The notes under the pieces were generated by a model. It did not search any database. It saw nothing but the letters and a program-made list of their open reading frames with translations, and was not told the DNA's origin. The translations under genes were made by a program, and so were the position numbers. From positions 2,356,001 to 2,420,000 of the forward strand of contig CANTUV010000012.1 of assembly GCA_947685225.1 (NCBI GenBank): a stretch of 64,000 nucleotides of DNA. The letters run 5' to 3'. Each line of letters starts with the position of its first letter. Positions within the stretch are counted from its first letter, which is position 1. This DNA comes from Garcia nutans (Eukaryota; Streptophyta; Magnoliopsida; Malpighiales; Euphorbiaceae). Positions 60,412 through 64,000 of this stretch are shown piece by piece.

Positions 60412-62009
60412 TAGGATTGTACATAGATCGAATTCAATCGGATTTATAGTATTTTTTAAACCAGTCGAACTCAACCTCTTCATAAAAATCTCTTATTAAG
60501 CACGACTGAAAAATCTCTTACTAAGCTCGACTGATTCAACTTAAATTTTTTATTGATCAATGTGTATATAGATTTGGACGGGTAAAATATGGTGAAATTA
60601 GATGCATACAGCAACATATGTAGATGCATCATACCTCAATTTTTCAAATTTGTTGCATGAAGCCATGAATGAACAAGAGAACACAATCACAAGCCCTAAA
60701 TCAACATTAACATATTCAAAAATTATTTTATATAATAAATCAAAAAATCAAAATCCTAATAAAAAATCAAACTAAAAAAGAAAAACAAACTATAACCCTA
60801 AAAAAATTCTAACAGAAATATATATAAAAATTAAAACCCTAATAGAAAATTAATTAAAACTCATCAAGAAATTTAGGAGAATCTAAGAAAGAGAAAGTGA
60901 GAGAGAGAGAGAGAGAGAGAGTCGGTAGCGAAAGAGAAAGAAGACTTCTTCGTTTTTAGAGTGAACCTTGGGCTAGCATCTCATTTAAGATGCTTATAAA
61001 AGAGAAAAATATTAATTATAGCTATTTTGAAAAATGATTGTTCAATAATCTTTTGTTCATTAGCTATAAAATATTTATTATATATTTATTTATTAAGAGG
61101 CATTAAAGACTGCAGCTTATATACTCAATAGAGTTCCAACTAAGGCAACTGCAAAAACTCCATATGAGCTTTGGACAGGTAAAAAGCCTAGTCTTAAGCA
61201 TTTGCATATATGGAGATGTCCAGCTGAGGCAAGGCCTTACAGGCCAAATGAAAAGAAACTGAACTCAAGAACTGTCAGTTGTTACTTTATTGGATATTCT
61301 GAAAGATCCAGGGGTTATAAATTTTATGATCCCACATCTAAGGCTATATTTGAGACGGGAAATGCCCGATTTTTTGAGGATGTTGAGTTTGCAAGGGGAG
61401 AAAGAGTTAAAGACTTTGACTTTGAAGAGAAATATGTAAATATTCCTTTAATTGCTCTTGACAATAATCAAGAACAATACTCCATACCTGATATTGTTCA
61501 AGATGCAATTCCAGACAATATCATTGAATCTCCCACTCAAGTTCAAGAAATTGTTCCAGAAGAATAAACTCTACAACCTCAAGAAACATTGACATTAAGA
61601 AGATCCACTAGAGAGAGAAAAAGTGCAATACCAGATGATTATATTGTATTTCTCCAAGAACATGAGGTTGACATTGGAGTGATGATAAATATTTTCTCGC
61701 CAATAAAAAAAATAATTATTGAACAATCACATAGCATTTCTCTATATAAAAACCAAAAAGGGCCGTCTTTTCTAGAAAAAAAAGGTGCCATTTCACTTAT
61801 ATTATACATGTAATATACATTATTTATATTCGGCCGAATGCAGATTCAAGCGAAAAATCGAACCTGATCCGACACCCAAACGAATTTAAAATTTTCTTTA
61901 AAAGATGTATCCCATGTCGACCAACTTTATATAGCCAATCAGCCCAATTCGATCAAAACCATTCGGTTCAGATGGAATTAGTCCGTTACATAATTTCTAC
62001 TCAGCCCTA
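60412..62009. mobile_element. hAT-like element, 1598 bp, enclosing a copia fragment
   Basis: The left end TAGGATTGTACATAG and the right end (reverse complement) TAGGGCTGAGTAGAA are hAT-like. The flanking octamers GTGATAAG (60404-60411) and GTGATAAT (62010-62017) match 7 of 8. The interior contains a GA microsatellite (about 60899-60921) and the copia integrase fragment at 61097-61684; no hAT transposase was read. Confidence 0.65.
61097..61684 (+). mobile_element. Ty1/copia integrase C-terminal fragment
   Basis: One frame, with a single TAA at 61565-61567, encodes the region downstream of the copia integrase core: AAYILNRVPTKATAKTPYEL, then WTGKKPSLKHLHIWRC, SCYFIGYSERSRGYKFYDP, and the linker LRRSTRERKSAIPDDYIVFL before reverse transcriptase. 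The DDE core and RT are absent. It lies between 15-bp inverted repeats at 61035 and 61715, and inside the hAT-like element. The good state of the frame suggests a fairly young capture or insertion. Confidence 0.88.
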
Positions 62010-62127
62010 GTGATAATTAGTAATGAGAAGGGGAAAAAAGGAAGAATAAAAGGAAATAAATGCAGTGGCCCAGTTTTCAGCATTGGTAGTAGCGGTTATA
62101 AATGCTAATGCAGTCCCTCTCTTCCCC

Positions 62128-62308
62128 GAATAATTATATGCTACAACCGTTGTAGCAATAAATGCCTACAACGGACCAATGAGATTCTTACACGTAGATT
62201 AAATGCCTACAACGGACCAATGAAATGAATCATTTAATCTACGTGTAAGAATCCCATTGGTCCGTTGTAGGCATTTATTGCTACAACGGTTGTAGCATAT
62301 AATTATTC
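62128..62308. mobile_element. Near-perfect foldback MULE-MITE, 181 bp, 9-bp target duplication
   Basis: The arms 62128-62205 and 62231-62308 are reverse complements at 77 of 78 positions, with a 25-nt loop. CTCTTCCCC flanks both sides (62119-62127 and 62309-62317). The arm starts GAATAATTATATGC. Inside it GCTACAACCGTTGTAGC is itself almost palindromic, and the word AATGCCTACAACGGACCAAT occurs in the left arm and again at the loop. The 9-bp duplication points to the Mutator superfamily. Confidence 0.93.
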
Positions 62309-62319
62309 CTCTTCCCCCC

Positions 62320-64000
62320 CTTAATATCCCCTACCCAGACATTCTCATCTCTCCCTTCATTATTACAATTTCCCATTTCCATTTCTTAATCATAAACCTT
62401 TTTTTTTCCTCTTCCTTCTGTCTTCTTTTTCTTCATCTTCAAATTCTCTAACACCCCTTCTGTTTCTTGATTTTCAAATCACTAATATTTTTGTATATAT
62501 ATGTATAGTTTCTTGCTTATTTTGTTTTGTTGGTCTCAAAGAAATTATAACAAAGCAAGAAGCATATATATATATATATATGTATTTTGTGAAATAGTTA
62601 TTGTGATATTGGCCTGGTTCACTCAGAACATAATATATTTTATCATATGAAAGAAACACTTAATTAATTTCTTGCTAATTTATTTCCTTAACTGGATTTT
62701 TTTTCTTTTTTTAATTAAATTTTATGATTTGATTGAGCCGTGCCAATATCTCAGTGCTCTTTCATTGTTTTTCTCTAATAACTTATTAAAAATCTTCAAT
62801 TTCTCCAATCCTCAGGGTTTAACTTCATCTAATGCCATGCATATATATATATATATATAATTAAGGTGATTTTTCTAATTTTTTTAGTTTAAATCTGTGT
62901 TTTTTTTTTCCTTTAATTTATATATTATTAATTTATTATTACTATTGCAGATGCTATTATTAATAAATGACTTGAAACAGGAACATATCCCAAGAAATAC
63001 CAAAGGATGATCATCATTTGGAAATTGGTATGGCAACTGAACATTAACTCTCCACTAGTTTTTCTAATTATTAACCCAAAAGAAGGCATGAATATTTTAT
63101 AATGTTTTTTTTTGGCAGGAATTATTTCTTTCATCTTCTCTATGGTTTATATATATATATATACATATATATACATATTCTTTGTGATATTTGAATTCTT
63201 TGAATTTCTATATGTTAATAATAAGGTACTATATATATGAATATGATTTGACTGAAAAGGTGAGTGATAGCTAAACCAAACTTTATGACAATATGTAATA
63301 AGTGAGTAGGAGATAGTCACATAATACAAATGATCGATCTCATAAAATAATATAAATAAAAGGGTCTCTTAGAAGTCAAATCAACCTTAAATAGGAACCT
63401 TTTTATTGAATATATCCATTGAAATGGAAGTCTGCCCCCATCGACTTTGAAACTATAGAGGTTGTGCATCACTTCAACTACCCTTATATTTATTTATTTA
63501 TTTTTGTCTTTTTTTTATCAGTTATGTTTATGTCTATGCATGGTCTGATCTACTTTTTTAATTTTTGTGGGGTCGAAAATAGTATATATATACAGTATCT
63601 TTTCAATATTTACCACATATTTTACAATTCCAAACAAACAAAATAATATTTATCCATGTATATTTTCAGTTATACATAACTTAAAATTAAAGATTGCATT
63701 ACAAATAAAGATAATTTATATATTTGGAGATAGTATTTGAAAATAATAAAAGGTGGAAGAGTTCAAAGAAAATGTCTTAATCTTATCTAAAAAATTAATT
63801 GTTTGAATAAAAAAGTTTTTTGATTATTGTTTGTAATTTATAAATATTGGATTTTATAATATGCGCAATTGTTATGTTCATTTTTTTTTGTTAATAACAT
63901 GATTTTATTGCCAAAGAATCATCAGTACAAAAAACAAAGCACCACTATACACCTTTAGTCCACACAGATTAAGGACTCATCCATTTGTTCCAAAAATTAG
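62320..64000. other. Right-end region, pyrimidine-rich leader-like sequence, no gene called
   Basis: 62320-62470 is rich in CTTC/TTCC runs, like a plant 5' UTR. An exon-like block 62951-63027 has AG before and GT after it, but no coding frame can be followed. (AT)n tracts lie at about 62566-62582, 62842-62859 and 63150-63175. A gene starting here and continuing beyond 64000 is possible. Confidence 0.4.

Noticed and set aside
62951..63027. Exon-like block with AG before and GT after
   Set aside because: No coding frame can be continued and no partner exon identified, so no gene was called.
1..64000. tRNA, rRNA, snRNA or microRNA genes
   Set aside because: No tRNA B-box-like GGTTCGAATCC with matching arms, no rRNA-like GC-rich block and no familiar miRNA sequence was found by eye on either strand; a covariance-model scan would be decisive.

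Overview
This is nuclear DNA of a flowering plant. The base composition is strongly AT-rich, genes have many short introns with GT-AG borders, the encoded proteins belong to plant-specific families, and the intergenic space is full of plant transposon relics. Protein character suggests a eudicot, perhaps a rosid, but the species cannot be fixed from the sequence alone.

Layout. 1-7.5 kb is transposon debris: a decayed Ty1/copia pol on the minus strand, then two pieces of one Ty3/gypsy LTR family in opposite orientation. 7.5-8.7 kb holds a PPR relic and a 5'-incomplete gene of the syringolide-induced/At1g76070 type. 11.3-33.9 kb is a gene island of five genes: phospholipase D delta (+, 10 coding exons), an SR45a/Tra2-like splicing factor (+), an AKRP-like plastid ankyrin protein (+, with a 1-bp frameshift), a BBD-type bifunctional nuclease (+, 9 exons) and an AMT2/AMT3-type ammonium transporter (-, 3 exons, convergent with the nuclease). 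36.4-39.1 kb is a dead CC-NBS-LRR resistance gene. From 40 kb to the right end no intact gene is visible. There is a LINE RNase H relic (42 kb), a Stowaway-like MITE with its empty site preserved in a neighbouring duplicate (44.5 kb), a nested stack in which a gypsy solo LTR (47.7-53.1 kb) carries a hAT element and a CACTA element, two related foldback elements (54-55.3 kb), a minus-strand gypsy gag-pol (55.3-57.5 kb), a hAT element that encloses a copia integrase fragment (60.4-62.0 kb) and a near-perfect foldback MULE-MITE (62.1-62.3 kb).

The five genes are unrelated in pathway (lipid signalling, splicing, plastid development, nucleic-acid metabolism, ammonium transport), as is normal for a plant locus; I see no operon-like or cluster logic. 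I found no convincing new biological system. The best-supported structural discoveries are the transposons whose ends and target-site duplications can be read directly. The most consequential gene-level observations are the AKRP frameshift, a GC-AG intron in PLD delta and an 18-nt micro-exon in the SR45a gene. All exon borders were placed by eye from reading frame, splice dinucleotides and remembered family sequence.
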